64,000 nt of DNA, taken from contig NZ_LMNV01000005.1 in assembly GCF_001423105.1 (NCBI RefSeq), positions 135,019 to 199,018 on the forward strand. The letters run 5' to 3'. The notes under the pieces are model-generated. The model did no database searches. It was given only the letters and a program-made list of their open reading frames with translations, and was not told where the DNA came from. Positions 8,007 through 16,710 of this stretch are shown piece by piece. Each line of letters begins with the position of its first letter. Positions within the stretch are counted from its first letter, which is position 1. This DNA is from Frondihabitans sp. Leaf304. GTDB lineage: Bacteria; Actinomycetota; Actinomycetes; Actinomycetales; Microbacteriaceae. The translations under genes and the position numbers were made by a program.

Positions 8007-11000
8007 ATGTCCGACGTGCGCACCACTGACCTCGCCTCCGAGACCGTCGAGACCGTTCGGCGCTGGCTCGAGGCGTCGTCCGAGGTCAAGATCGACCCGT
8101 CGGCGGCTCGTCTCGCCGGCGTGCTGCGCAATCGCGAGGGCCTCGATTTCACCCTCGATTTCGTCGACCGAGTCGTGCGCCCCGAAGACCGCACCGTGGC
8201 TGCCCGCAGTCTCGAAGAGCTGAGCCACTCGATCCCGAAGTTCTTGCCCTGGCACCTCCGCGCGGCGTTCTCGGCGGGTGGCGGTCTCGCATCCGGCGCC
8301 GCCTGGCCGACCGTGCCGTTGGCCCGGCGGGCCCTTCGCAAGATGGTCGAGCACCTGATCGTCGATGCGACACCGTCGAGGCTCGGCTCCGCGCTCACGA
8401 AGCTGCGGGCCGACGGGTCGCGGCTGAACCTCAACCTCCTCGGCGAGGCCGTGCTCGGCGAGGCCGAGGCGGATCGCCGCCTCCAGGGCACCCGCGATCT
8501 CCTCGAGCGCGACGACGTCGACTACGTGTCGATCAAGGTCAGCGCCGTCGCCAGCCAGCTCTCGCTCTGGGCGTTCGAAGAGACGAGTGACCGCCTCGTC
8601 GATCGCCTCCGGCCGCTCTACGAGCTCGCCGTGGCGTCACCCACGCCGAAGTTCATCAACCTCGACATGGAGGAGTACCACGACCTCGATCTCACCATCG
8701 ATGTCTTCACCAGGATCCTCGACAGCCCCGAGATGCTCGGCCTCGAGGCCGGTATCGTGCTCCAGGCCTACCTGCCCGATGCCCTCGCCTCTCTCCAGCT
8801 GCTGACCGACTGGTCGCGCAGTCGGGTCTCGCGCGGCGGTGCCCCGATCAAGGTCAGGATCGTCAAGGGGGCGAACCTCGCGATGGAGCGGGTCGACGCC
8901 GCGGTGCACGGCTGGCCGCTGGCGACCTGGTCGTCGAAGGTCGAGACCGACACCAACTACAAGCGCCTGCTCAACTGGGCGCTGACGTTCGACAACGCGG
9001 CCGTCGTCAAGATCGGCGTCGCGGGGCACAACCTCTTCGACGTCGCCTACGCCTGGAACCTCGCCAAAGCGCGCATGGTGACGAACCGCGTCGACTTCGA
9101 GATGCTGCTCGGCATGACGACGGCTCAGGCCGCGGCCGTCCGAGCCGACGTGGGGGAGCTCCTGCTCTACACGCCCGTCGTCCACCCGCGCGAGTTCGAC
9201 TCCGCCATCAGCTACCTGGTGCGGCGCCTCGAAGAGAGCGCATCACCCGACAACTTCCTCTCGGGGGCCTTCGACCTGGCGACCGACCAGGAGGTCTTCG
9301 ACCGGGAGAAATCGCGCTTCCTCGCCTCGCTCGAGGCGCTCGACGACCGGGTGCCCCGGCCGAACCGTCGTCAAGACCGCTCGCGGCGTCTCGCCTCCGA
9401 GACGGCTCCGGCGGCGCTGACGACCGGCGGATTCTCGAACAGCAGCGACACCGACGCCTCGCTCGAGGCCAATCGCACTTGGGCCCGACGCCTCCTCCGT
9501 CGCGCCGGCACCTCCGAGCTCGGAGTCGAGACGATCGACGAATCCTGGATCGACGACGCCAGCGCCCTCGAAGAGATCATTGCGCGCGTGGCCGAGGCCG
9601 GGGTGAAGTGGGGCCGCGAAGACGGGTCGACGCGCGCCGAGCTGCTCGACCTGGCCGGAATGGCCCTGGCGGCCCACCGTGCCGAGTTGATCGAGGTCAT
9701 GGCGAGCGAGACCGGCAAGACGATGGCGGAGGGCGACCCCGAAGTCACCGAGGCGATCGACTTCGCCCACTACTACGCCGAGCTGGCTCGCGAACTCGAT
9801 CTCGTCGACGGCGCGGTCGCCGTCCCGCCGCGGGTCACCGTGGTCGCCCCGCCCTGGAACTTTCCGGTCTCGATCCCGGTGGGCGGGATCCTCGCTGCCC
9901 TCGCGGCCGGGAGCGGGGTGATCCTGAAGCCAGCACCCCAGGCTCATCGCTCCGCGGCCGTCGTCGCCGAGATCCTCTGGAAGGCGGGCGTGCCCCGTTC
10001 TCTGCTCGCAATCGTCGACCTCGACGAGGAGGCCCTCGGTCGCGATCTCATCGCCCACCCCGCCGTCGACCGGGTTCTCCTCACCGGCTCCTTCGAGACC
10101 GCCGCCACCTTCCGCTCCTGGCGGGCCGATCTACCGGTCAACGCCGAGACCAGCGGGAAGAACGCGATCGTGGTCACCCCGACGGCCGACCTCGACCTCG
10201 CCGTGGCCGACATCGTCTCGAGCGCCTTCGGGCACGCGGGCCAGAAGTGCTCCGCGGCCTCTTTGGTGATCCTCGTCGGCACCGTGGGCGAGAGCGCCCG
10301 CTTCCGGCGTCAGCTGATCGATGCCGTCGAGAGCATCCGGGTCGGCTACCCCGACGTGGCGACGACCAGGATGGGCCCGCTGATCGACCCGCCGGAGGGC
10401 AAGCTCGCACGAGGCCTCGGCGTGCTGTCGGCAGGCGAATCCTGGATCCTTGCCCCGAAATCCCTCGACGAGACCGGCGTGCTCTGGAGCCCCGGCATCC
10501 GCGAGGGGGTCCGGCCGGGCAGCGAGTTCCACCTCACCGAATACTTCGGCCCCGTGATCGGCATCATGCGCGCTGAGACGCTCGAGCAGGCCATCGAGTG
10601 GCAGAACGCGGTCGAGTACGGCCTCACCGCCGGTCTGCAGTCGCTCGACCCCGACGAGATCGCGATCTGGTCGAGCCGCGTGCAGGCCGGCAACCTGTAC
10701 GTCAATCGCGGCACGACCGGGGCCGTCGTTCGCCGGCAGCCCTTCGGCGGCTGGAAGCGCTCGTCGGTCGGCACCGGGGCGAAAGCCGGTGGGCCGAACC
10801 ACGTGGCCGCCCTCACCGACTGGAAGCGCGTCGCGCGCGAGCCGGCCACGTCGATCAGCCTCGACGGGGTTCCGGGCGTCGGAGTCGAGATCATCGAGGC
10901 CACCCGCTCGGTGCTCTCGTTCGAAGAGTTCGACTTCGTCCGCTCCGCCGCGGCCTCCGACCTCCGGGCCTGGCGTGAGCGCTTCGCCGTCTCGAGCGAC

Positions 11001-11648
11001 GTCTCCGCCCTCGGCGTCGAGCGCAACGTGCTGAGGTACCTGCCGGTGCCGGTCATCGTGCGGCTGTCGACGGGTGCTCGAATGGCCGACCTCGTCCGCG
11101 TCGTCATCGCCGCGGCGGTCTCGGGTTCGGCCCTCACCATCAGTACGGCCCAGCCCCTGCCGTCGACGCTCGTGCAGCTGCTGCGATCCAACTCGACGCC
11201 GGTGCGGGTCGACGACATCACCGTCGAGAACGAGGGGCTCTGGCTCGCGCGAGCCGCGGCGGGCCTCCTCCAGGGCGCACCCGACGAACCCGTCGACGAC
11301 GACCTCGCCCTGATCGAGCGGGCCACCCGAGACTCTGGTCTGATCCAGCTCGGCATGCAGAACACCGTCTCGCTCGACCGAGCGGCACTTCTGGCCCGAG
11401 ACCCGTCGTCGAGGCTCGACGGCCCGGGCCCATCGACGTACCGCGGAGTCCGCATCCGCCTCATCGGGGGCGACGCGTCGGCGCTGGCGCGAGCGGTCGA
11501 GGGCAGCCTCGATGTCGCGATCTACGCCGGCGAGGTGACCGAAGCGGGGCGGGTCGAGCTGCTGCCGTTCCTCCGGGAGCAGGCGATCTCGCTGACGGCG
11601 CACCGGTTCGGCAATCCGGTGCCGGCTTTGGAGCGACTGCGCTTCTAG
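8007..11648 (+). CDS. putA: Bifunctional proline dehydrogenase / glutamate semialdehyde dehydrogenase
   Basis: 1213 residues. The first half is the FAD-dependent proline dehydrogenase barrel (about 75-440; DYVSIKVSAVASQLS, KVRIVKGANLAMERVDA, RVDFEMLLGM), oxidising proline to pyrroline-5-carboxylate. The second half is an aldehyde dehydrogenase (about 530-960) that makes glutamate with NAD: VAPPWNFPVS, catalytic Glu714 in NAETSGKN and catalytic Cys748 in AGQKCSAAS. A further 230 C-terminal residues follow, as in other actinobacterial PutA. No ribbon-helix-helix DNA-binding domain is present at the N-terminus, so it is not an autorepressor of the E. coli kind. It neighbours Lrp, ddaH and rocD, together a route from arginine derivatives and proline to glutamate. 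Confidence 0.95.
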   Translation: MSDVRTTDLASETVETVRRWLEASSEVKIDPSAARLAGVLRNREGLDFTLDFVDRVVRPEDRTVAARSLEELSHSIPKFLPWHLRAAFSAGGGLASGAAWPTVPLARRALRKMVEHLIVDATPSRLGSALTKLRADGSRLNLNLLGEAVLGEAEADRRLQGTRDLLERDDVDYVSIKVSAVASQLSLWAFEETSDRLVDRLRPLYELAVASPTPKFINLDMEEYHDLDLTIDVFTRILDSPEMLGLEAGIVLQAYLPDALASLQLLTDWSRSRVSRGGAPIKVRIVKGANLAMERVDAAVHGWPLATWSSKVETDTNYKRLLNWALTFDNAAVVKIGVAGHNLFDVAYAWNLAKARMVTNRVDFEMLLGMTTAQAAAVRADVGELLLYTPVVHPREFDSAISYLVRRLEESASPDNFLSGAFDLATDQEVFDREKSRFLASLEALDDRVPRPNRRQDRSRRLASETAPAALTTGGFSNSSDTDASLEANRTWARRLLRRAGTSELGVETIDESWIDDASALEEIIARVAEAGVKWGREDGSTRAELLDLAGMALAAHRAELIEVMASETGKTMAEGDPEVTEAIDFAHYYAELARELDLVDGAVAVPPRVTVVAPPWNFPVSIPVGGILAALAAGSGVILKPAPQAHRSAAVVAEILWKAGVPRSLLAIVDLDEEALGRDLIAHPAVDRVLLTGSFETAATFRSWRADLPVNAETSGKNAIVVTPTADLDLAVADIVSSAFGHAGQKCSAASLVILVGTVGESARFRRQLIDAVESIRVGYPDVATTRMGPLIDPPEGKLARGLGVLSAGESWILAPKSLDETGVLWSPGIREGVRPGSEFHLTEYFGPVIGIMRAETLEQAIEWQNAVEYGLTAGLQSLDPDEIAIWSSRVQAGNLYVNRGTTGAVVRRQPFGGWKRSSVGTGAKAGGPNHVAALTDWKRVAREPATSISLDGVPGVGVEIIEATRSVLSFEEFDFVRSAAASDLRAWRERFAVSSDVSALGVERNVLRYLPVPVIVRLSTGARMADLVRVVIAAAVSGSALTISTAQPLPSTLVQLLRSNSTPVRVDDITVENEGLWLARAAAGLLQGAPDEPVDDDLALIERATRDSGLIQLGMQNTVSLDRAALLARDPSSRLDGPGPSTYRGVRIRLIGGDASALARAVEGSLDVAIYAGEVTEAGRVELLPFLREQAISLTAHRFGNPVPALERLRF

Positions 11649-11658
11649 GCAGTGCCGA

Positions 11659-12096
11659 CTAGGCGGGCTGCCGGTTGATCAGTTTCGACAGCACGATGGC
11701 GCTTCGCGTGTGATCGACGTTCGGCGCGTTCCGCACCCGCTCGAGCGCGCCCTCCAGCGACGGAATGTCGCGCGACCGCATGTGCACGATCGCGTCGGCG
11801 CTGCCCGTCACCGTTCCGGCATCGACGACCTCGGGAACAGTGCTCAGGATCCGCTGCAACTCTGCAGGAGACACCGTTCCTCGGCAGAACAACTCGACAT
11901 AGGCCTCCGTCGCCAAACCGTCGACGGCCGGGTCGACCTGAACGGTGAACCCGCGAATCACCCCGTCGCCGACCATGCGATCCACCCGCCGCTTGACAGC
12001 TGAGGCACTGAGGCCGACCACCGCGCCGATGTCGCCGTAGCCGGCGCGGGCGTTCTGACGGAGCAGGTCGATGATGCTGAAGTCGAGATTGTCCAC
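11659..12096 (-). CDS. Lrp/AsnC-family transcriptional regulator
   Basis: 145 residues, the usual length. An N-terminal helix-turn-helix (about 3-50; LDFSIIDLLRQNARAGYGD, then SASAVKRRVDRMV) precedes an RAM ligand domain. I choose the GTG at 12096 because TACAGT lies exactly 6 bp upstream; a start at 12171 would leave only about 30 bp to the divergent ddaH start and would add residues not seen in the family. Located between putA and ddaH-rocD, it is a natural candidate to control arginine and proline catabolism in response to an amino acid, as Lrp-type proteins often regulate a divergent neighbour. This is inference. Confidence 0.88.
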   Translation of the reverse strand: MDNLDFSIIDLLRQNARAGYGDIGAVVGLSASAVKRRVDRMVGDGVIRGFTVQVDPAVDGLATEAYVELFCRGTVSPAELQRILSTVPEVVDAGTVTGSADAIVHMRSRDIPSLEGALERVRNAPNVDHTRSAIVLSKLINRQPA

Positions 12097-12199
12097 GCCG
12101 CGACTGTACCGGTCCTTTATTGCGTGAGCCGGGGGATCCTGCAGGATAGTTGCGTCTAACGCTTCCAGCATGCGCGATTGACGTGTGACACTGGCAAGC

Positions 12200-13060
12200 G
12201 TGAGCATCGACACCGATTCCCAGCAGACCACCGTCCCGACGCGCGTCGCGTCCCACCGAACCATCCTGATGTGCCGACCGGACTTCTTCACCGTGAGCTA
12301 CCGCATCAACCCGTGGATGCACCCGGAAGACCCGACCGACACCTCGAAGGCCGTCGCCCAGTGGCAGACGCTCTATGACACCTACGTCGGCCTCGGCTTC
12401 GACGTCGAGCTGATCGACCCGATCGACGGCCTGCCCGACATGGTCTACTCGGCCAACGGCGGCTTCGTGCTCGACGGCAAGGCCTACGGCGCCAGCTTCA
12501 CCTACCCCGAGCGCCAGCCCGAGGGCCCCGCCTACATGGAGTGGTTCGGCGCCAACGGCTACGACGTCAAAGCGCCCGAGCAGATCAACGAGGGCGAGGG
12601 CGACTTCCTCCTCGTCGGCGACGTGATCCTCGCCGGCACCGGCTTCCGCAGCGACTCGACGTCGCACGAAGAACTGGCCGCCATCTTCGGTCGACCCGTC
12701 ATCACGCTGAAGCTCATCAACCCGAGCTTCTACCACCTCGACACGGCGATCGCCGTGCTCGACCCCGAGCCGGTCGACGGCCACAACAACATCGCCTACC
12801 TCGAGAGCGCCTTCGACGAGCCCTCGCTGGCCATTCTGCGAGAGCGCTACCCCGACGCGATCCTCGTCAGCGAAGAAGACGCCGCGATCCTCGGCCTCAA
12901 CTCGTACAGCGACGGCTACAACGTCGTGATCGCCGCCCGCGCCAAGGGCTTCGAGAAGCAGCTGCGCGAGCGCGGCTACAACCCCATCGGCGTCGACCTC
13001 TCCGAGCTGCTGCTCGGCGGCGGCGGCGTGAAGTGCTGCACGCTCGAGTTGCGGCGATGA
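12200..13060 (+). CDS. ddaH: Dimethylargininase (methylarginine hydrolase)
   Basis: 286 residues. The enzyme hydrolyses NG-methylated arginines to citrulline and methylamines. It belongs to the amidinotransferase-like fold: MCRPDFFTVSYRINPWM near the N-terminus, GEGDFLLVGDVILAG in the middle, the catalytic His in SFYHLDTAI (His179) and a nucleophilic Cys in GGGVKCCTLELRR (Cys279 or 280) at the C-terminus. The GTG at 12200 is preferred since GACACT lies 6 bp upstream; a GTG five codons earlier (12185) is possible. Some relatives act as arginine or ornithine-side enzymes, so the natural substrate could be a different guanidine compound. Its stop overlaps rocD, indicating co-expression. Confidence 0.85.
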   Translation: MSIDTDSQQTTVPTRVASHRTILMCRPDFFTVSYRINPWMHPEDPTDTSKAVAQWQTLYDTYVGLGFDVELIDPIDGLPDMVYSANGGFVLDGKAYGASFTYPERQPEGPAYMEWFGANGYDVKAPEQINEGEGDFLLVGDVILAGTGFRSDSTSHEELAAIFGRPVITLKLINPSFYHLDTAIAVLDPEPVDGHNNIAYLESAFDEPSLAILRERYPDAILVSEEDAAILGLNSYSDGYNVVIAARAKGFEKQLRERGYNPIGVDLSELLLGGGGVKCCTLELRR

Positions 13061-14316
13061 CGACGTCGACCGGAGCGGCTTCGGCCGGATCCTCTGCCCT
13101 CCCGTCGTCGGGCTCGTCGTCCGCCGCCATCGAGGTCGAGGAGCGCACGCTCGCCCACAACTACCACCCGCTGCCCGTCGTGGTCGCCTCGGGTGACGGC
13201 GCCTGGGTGACCGACGTCGAGGGTAATCGCTACCTCGACTGCCTCGCGGCGTACTCGGCCGTCAACTTCGGGCACGGCAACCCGCGGCTGATCGAGGCCG
13301 CCCGGGCGCAGCTCGACCGCGTGACGCTCACGAGCCGGGCGTTCCACAACGACCAGCTGGGGCCGTTCGCCGCCGAGCTCGGCACCCTTCTCGGCAAAGA
13401 GATGGTCTTGCCGATGAACACCGGCGCCGAGGCCGTCGAGTCCGCGATCAAGATCGCTCGGGCCTGGGGCTACCGGGTCAAGGGCGTGGCAGACGGTCGC
13501 GCGAAGATCATCGTGATGGACGGCAACTTCCACGGCCGCACGACGACGATCATCAGCTTCTCGGGCGACCCGGAGGCCCGTGCCGACTTCGGCCCGTACA
13601 CCCCCGGGTTCGTCTCGGTGCCGTACGGCGACGTCGACGCGCTCGCCGCAGCCATCGACGACGACACCGTCGCCGTGCTGCTGGAGCCGATCCAGGGCGA
13701 GGCCGGAGTAGTTATCCCGCCGGCGGAGTACCTGCCGGCGGTGCGCGAGCTCACCTCGGCTCGCAACGTGCTCATGATCGCCGACGAGATCCAGTCGGGG
13801 CTCGGCCGCACCGGCACGACCGTCAGCTCCGACCTGAGCGGCGTCGTGCCCGACCTGTACCTGCTCGGCAAGGCGCTCGGCGGCGGGATCGTTCCGGTCA
13901 GCGCCGTCGTCGGCGACGCCGCGGTGGTCGGCGTGATCCGGCCCGGCGAACACGGGTCGACGTTCGGAGGCAACCCGTTGGCCGCTGCGGTGGGCCGCGA
14001 GGTCGTCGCGATGCTCTCGACGGGGGAGTTCCAGGAGCGGGCGTCGGTGCTCGGGGCGCGGCTGCGAGAGTCGCTCGACGGCCTCCTCGGCCGCGGAGTG
14101 GTCGCCATTCGCACGGCGGGACTCTGGGCGGGTATCGACATCGACCCCGCAATCGGCACGGGGCGCGAGGTCTGCGAAGGGCTCATGCGTCGCGGCGTGC
14201 TGGCCAAAGACACGCACGGGTCGACGATCCGCCTCGCGCCGCCGCTGGTGGTGACGGGCGAGGAGCTCGACTGGGCAGTGGAGCAGCTCGCGGGCGTCTT
14301 GGACGAGCTGCGCTGA
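13057..14316 (+). CDS. rocD: Ornithine aminotransferase
   Basis: 419 residues, a class III PLP aminotransferase. It converts ornithine and 2-oxoglutarate to glutamate semialdehyde and glutamate. Motifs: MNTGAEAVESAIKIAR, GNFHGRTTTIISFS, LEPIQGEAGV, IADEIQSGLGRTG and LLGKALGGG with the PLP lysine at 272; EHGSTFGGNPLA follows. An N-terminal stretch of about 25 Ser/Ala/Gly residues is unlike the family core and may be unstructured. The ATG overlaps the ddaH stop (ATGA). Its product feeds the PutA dehydrogenase half encoded 2 kb away. Confidence 0.93.
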   Translation: MTTSTGAASAGSSALPSSGSSSAAIEVEERTLAHNYHPLPVVVASGDGAWVTDVEGNRYLDCLAAYSAVNFGHGNPRLIEAARAQLDRVTLTSRAFHNDQLGPFAAELGTLLGKEMVLPMNTGAEAVESAIKIARAWGYRVKGVADGRAKIIVMDGNFHGRTTTIISFSGDPEARADFGPYTPGFVSVPYGDVDALAAAIDDDTVAVLLEPIQGEAGVVIPPAEYLPAVRELTSARNVLMIADEIQSGLGRTGTTVSSDLSGVVPDLYLLGKALGGGIVPVSAVVGDAAVVGVIRPGEHGSTFGGNPLAAAVGREVVAMLSTGEFQERASVLGARLRESLDGLLGRGVVAIRTAGLWAGIDIDPAIGTGREVCEGLMRRGVLAKDTHGSTIRLAPPLVVTGEELDWAVEQLAGVLDELR

Positions 14317-14320
14317 GGCT

Positions 14321-14380
14321 TGCGGTGCCGCCTGCTGCGGTGCCGCGTGCTGCGGTGCCGCGTGCCGCGCTGCCGAGTGC
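14321..14380. repeat. 15-bp tandem repeat, about four units
   Basis: TGCGGTGCCGCCTGC is followed by two copies of TGCGGTGCCGCGTGC and a degenerate fourth unit CGCGCTGCCGAGTGC. The last unit runs into the left arm of the palindromic element at 14375. Confidence 0.75.
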
Positions 14381-14428
14381 CGCCAAATGCCTCTTCGCCG
14401 CGGGCGTGAGCGGCATTTGGCGGCACTC
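14375..14428. repeat. Palindromic element, GAGTGCCGCC family, copy 1
   Basis: Two perfect 17-bp arms (14375-14391 GAGTGCCGCCAAATGCC and its complement at 14412-14428) around a 20-bp loop. Two related elements lie at 39321-39378 and 39405-39460. No T-tract follows, so a simple terminator is unlikely; the recurrence suggests a dispersed repeat. Confidence 0.8.
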
Positions 14429-14660
14429 AGGAGGCAACCTGGGCTGGCCGGCGCCAGCTGGCGCCGGCAGGTAGGCGGGGGCGGGAGGCCGGCCGTACCC
14501 AGCCTCCCGCCTGCTCGGCGAACCCTCACGCCGGCATCTGAAGTATACATGCCTGAGGCATAAATGCCCTGCCGCTGATTCGGCACCGCGTTTCGGCGAA
14601 AACACCGTCGAAAGGCGGTGACATTGCCGGAAAGTGGTGGGCGGGGCAGCGGTTAACCGA

Positions 14661-14686
14661 AAAACCGCCCTCAGGGGGCGGCTTTT
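14661..14686 (-). terminator. Terminator of the tRNA operon
   Basis: On the minus strand a CCGCCC/GGGCGG stem with a 5-base loop is followed by a run of T. It lies 33 bp beyond the 3' end of the tRNA-Phe gene. Confidence 0.8.
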
Positions 14687-14718
14687 CTGTGCTTCTGCGA
14701 GTCGTGATGACTAGCACG

Positions 14719-14791
14719 TGGCTGGACGCGGCATCGATCCGCGGACCTTTCGATTTTCAGTCGAACGCTCTACCAACTGAGCTACCCAGCC
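14719..14791 (-). tRNA. tRNA-Phe (GAA)
   Basis: 73 nt on the minus strand. The acceptor pairs GGCTGGG with TCCAGCC; D arm AGCTCAGTTGGTAGAGC; anticodon loop CTGAAAA reads GAA; T arm with TTCGA-type loop (GATCGATGC). CCA is not encoded. Last gene of a three-tRNA operon. Confidence 0.95.
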
Positions 14792-14795
14792 TTGG

Positions 14796-14869
14796 CGACC
14801 CTGACCGGACTTGAACCGGCGACCTCCGCCGTGACAGGGCGGCGCGCTAACCAACTGCGCTACAGGGCC
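14796..14869 (-). tRNA. tRNA-Asp (GTC)
   Basis: 74 nt on the minus strand. The acceptor arm GGCCCTG pairs with CAGGGTC, discriminator G, and CCA directly follows in the DNA (14793-14795). Anticodon loop CTGTCAC reads GTC; T loop GGTTCAAGTCC. Middle gene of the operon. Confidence 0.96.
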
Positions 14870-14947
14870 AAACGATGTTGCTGATGAATCTGTGTTTGTT
14901 GCGGTGCTGCGACTTGCTCCAGCGTTGTCTTCGATACTACTGCCTTG

Positions 14948-15020
14948 TGACCCCAACGGGATTCGAACCCGTGCTGCCGCCGTGAAAGGGCGGTGTCCTA
15001 GGCCACTAAACGATGGGGCC
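14948..15020 (-). tRNA. tRNA-Glu (TTC)
   Basis: 73 nt on the minus strand. Acceptor GGCCCCA pairs with TGGGGTC; anticodon loop CTTTCAC reads TTC; T loop GGTTCGAATCC. First gene of the Glu-Asp-Phe operon, about 30 nt after the predicted transcript start. Confidence 0.96.
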
Positions 15021-15056
15021 GTGAAGGCTTGAAGGCATTCCAGCAACCGAGGGACA

Positions 15057-15084
15057 AGCATACGGATCGAGACCGGAAATGCAA
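15057..15084 (-). promoter_or_regulatory. Promoter candidate of the tRNA operon
   Basis: On the minus strand TTGCAT (15084-15079), a 16-bp spacer and TATGCT (15062-15057). The predicted start is about 30 nt before tRNA-Glu. Confidence 0.6.
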
Positions 15085-15292
15085 AATCGTGAGGATCCGG
15101 GTCTGCCGCGCCGTCGGATCCTGGGCCCCTCGTCTCCCCAGTTGGGGGGACGTCCGATTTGTCCACAGATGCGCCACTCCGACCGGGTGCACCCCCGGCA
15201 ACCCGTGCCAGCATTAGCTTCATGCAGTAATCGAGGCTTTCCGACGGGGAGCCCGGTCGGTTGCTGTGCCGCTCCGAGGGTCGTTTCGTCCC

Positions 15293-15321
15293 TTGGGCGG
15301 CAGACCCTGCGTTGCTACTGT
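15293..15321 (+). promoter_or_regulatory. Promoter candidate of the M23 hydrolase gene
   Basis: TTGGGC, a 17-bp spacer and TACTGT; it would give a leader of about 55 nt before the ATG at 15383. Confidence 0.5.
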
Positions 15322-15382
15322 TGCTCGTGTTGACGGTGTGACTGGCGGGTTCCGACCTCACCGTGACGACGATTCGGGAACA

Positions 15383-16675
15383 ATGACTCTCTACTTCCGC
15401 TCCTCTCGCACCGCTCGCCCCACAGGGCCGCGTCGGAGTCGATCGCGCGCGCGAGGCCCCGTGGCCATGCTCGCGGTGGGCGCCCTTCTCGCCGCCGGTG
15501 CCGTGCTGGGCACTCCCCTCGAGGCGAGTGCGTCGACGAAGTACCCCTCGTGGCACGACGTGCAGGTGGCCGTGCAGAACCAGGCGGTGAAGAACCGCGA
15601 GGTGAAGTCGATCCGGGCGCTTCTCGTCTCGCTCGACGCCGATGTGAAGGCCAAGCAGGCCGTCCAGGCTGAGAAGGGTGACGAGCTCCAGAAGGCTCAG
15701 CTCGCCTACGACAACCAGGAAGACATCCGATCCAAGCTCCAGGCGAAGGCCGACTCGGCCGATCGGGTCGCGAAGTCGAGTGAGACGCGAGCTGGTCAGC
15801 TGGCGGCACAGCTCGGGCGATCCGGCTCGAACGACATCTCGTCCGACCTCATCGCGAACCCCGGCAAGGCCAGCAACCTGCTCTACAAGCTCGGGGCCAT
15901 GAGCAAGCTCACCGAGCAGGCCAACGGCATCTACTCGCAGGCCGTCCAAGACCGCAACACGGCGCAGGGTCTCACCGATCAGGCGACAGTCGCGACGAAG
16001 GCCCTCGGCGATCTCAAGGCGAAGGCCGACGCCGCCCTGGAGACGGCTCAGGCGGCCACCGAAGAGGCGCAGGCGGCTGTCGACGAGCAGTCGGCCAACG
16101 CCTCTCGCCTCGAGGCGCAGCTCGCGTCGATCAAGGCCGATCGAGTGCTCACGCAGACCAAGTACAACAAGGGCGAGAAGATCCGCAAGGCGAAGATCGC
16201 TGCGGCTCAGGCGAGGGCGGCGGCCGCGGCAGCCAAGGCCAGCGGTGCCACCGGCGTCGCCAACGCTCAGGGCTGGACTCGCCCCGCCGGCGGCTACATC
16301 ACCAGCGGCTTCGGCTACCGCCTCGACCCGGCGATCGGCGTCTACCAGCTGCACGCCGGCACCGACCTCGGCGCCTCGTGCGGGTCGAACATCTATGCCG
16401 CCCACGCCGGCACGGTCATCTACGCGGGCCCCTACGGCGGCTACGGCAACTTCGTGCTGCTCGACAACGGCGACGGCATCAACACCGGCTACGGCCACAT
16501 CGTCGACGGAGGCATCCACGTCTCGGTCGGTCAGACCGTGACGGCCGGGCAGATCATCGCGCAGGTCGGTTCGACCGGGTGGTCGACCGGATGCCACCTC
16601 CACTTCGAGACCCGCGTCAACACGGTGGCGCAAGACGCCGTCCCCTTCATGGCCGCACGAGGAGTGACTCTGTAA
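15383..16675 (+). CDS. Secreted M23 peptidoglycan hydrolase with coiled-coil scaffold
   Basis: 430 residues. A basic N-terminus and a hydrophobic segment (about 28-48, ending EASAS) form a Sec signal peptide. Residues about 55-285 are Ala/Lys/Gln-rich coiled coil. The C-terminal LytM/M23 domain keeps the zinc site: His324 and Asp328 in LHAGTDLG, and His405/His407 in CHLHFET, so it should be an active endopeptidase cutting peptidoglycan cross-links. The ATG at 15383 follows a GGGAA-type site. The coiled-coil part closely resembles that of the next gene (PSWxxVQ start and LLYxLGAM motif), whose reading begins 31 bp after this stop; together they look like a pair for septum or wall remodelling. 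Confidence 0.9.
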   Translation: MTLYFRSSRTARPTGPRRSRSRARGPVAMLAVGALLAAGAVLGTPLEASASTKYPSWHDVQVAVQNQAVKNREVKSIRALLVSLDADVKAKQAVQAEKGDELQKAQLAYDNQEDIRSKLQAKADSADRVAKSSETRAGQLAAQLGRSGSNDISSDLIANPGKASNLLYKLGAMSKLTEQANGIYSQAVQDRNTAQGLTDQATVATKALGDLKAKADAALETAQAATEEAQAAVDEQSANASRLEAQLASIKADRVLTQTKYNKGEKIRKAKIAAAQARAAAAAAKASGATGVANAQGWTRPAGGYITSGFGYRLDPAIGVYQLHAGTDLGASCGSNIYAAHAGTVIYAGPYGGYGNFVLLDNGDGINTGYGHIVDGGIHVSVGQTVTAGQIIAQVGSTGWSTGCHLHFETRVNTVAQDAVPFMAARGVTL

Positions 16676-16710
16676 TGAGACCCCGCACACCCAGATCGAT
16701 CGCTCTGTGA
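16674..16710 (+). CDS. 11-codon reading frame bridging the two hydrolase genes (possible coupling leader)
   Basis: An ATG that overlaps the M23 stop (TAATG) opens MRPRTPRSIAL and ends at a TGA that overlaps the GTG start of the NlpC/P60 gene. It could carry ribosomes from one gene to the next, or be a former N-terminus of the second gene lost by a frameshift. Too short to call a protein with confidence. Confidence 0.3.

Larger units (their letters stand above)
14317..14718. other. Gap without genes: tandem repeat, palindromic element, tRNA terminator
   Basis: The stretch between rocD and the tRNA operon holds a 15-bp tandem repeat, a long inverted repeat and the terminator of the minus-strand tRNA operon, all listed separately. 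No plausible reading frame is seen. The sequence 14430-14640 has no recognised feature. Confidence 0.6.
15021..15382. other. Gap between divergent tRNA operon and M23 gene; promoters only
   Basis: Contains a promoter candidate for each side (listed separately). The middle part, 15085-15290, has no reading frame with coding character and no structure I recognise; I looked for a c-di-AMP riboswitch, often found before actinobacterial cell-wall hydrolase genes, and the predicted leader is too short for one. Confidence 0.5.

Noticed and set aside
12097-12171. Upstream ATG at 12171 as start of the Lrp gene
   Set aside because: It would overlap the promoter space of ddaH, and the GTG at 12096 has a -10 box at exact leaderless distance.
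15085-15290. Riboswitch before the cell-wall hydrolase genes
   Set aside because: No conserved core motifs recognised and the predicted leader is only about 55 nt.
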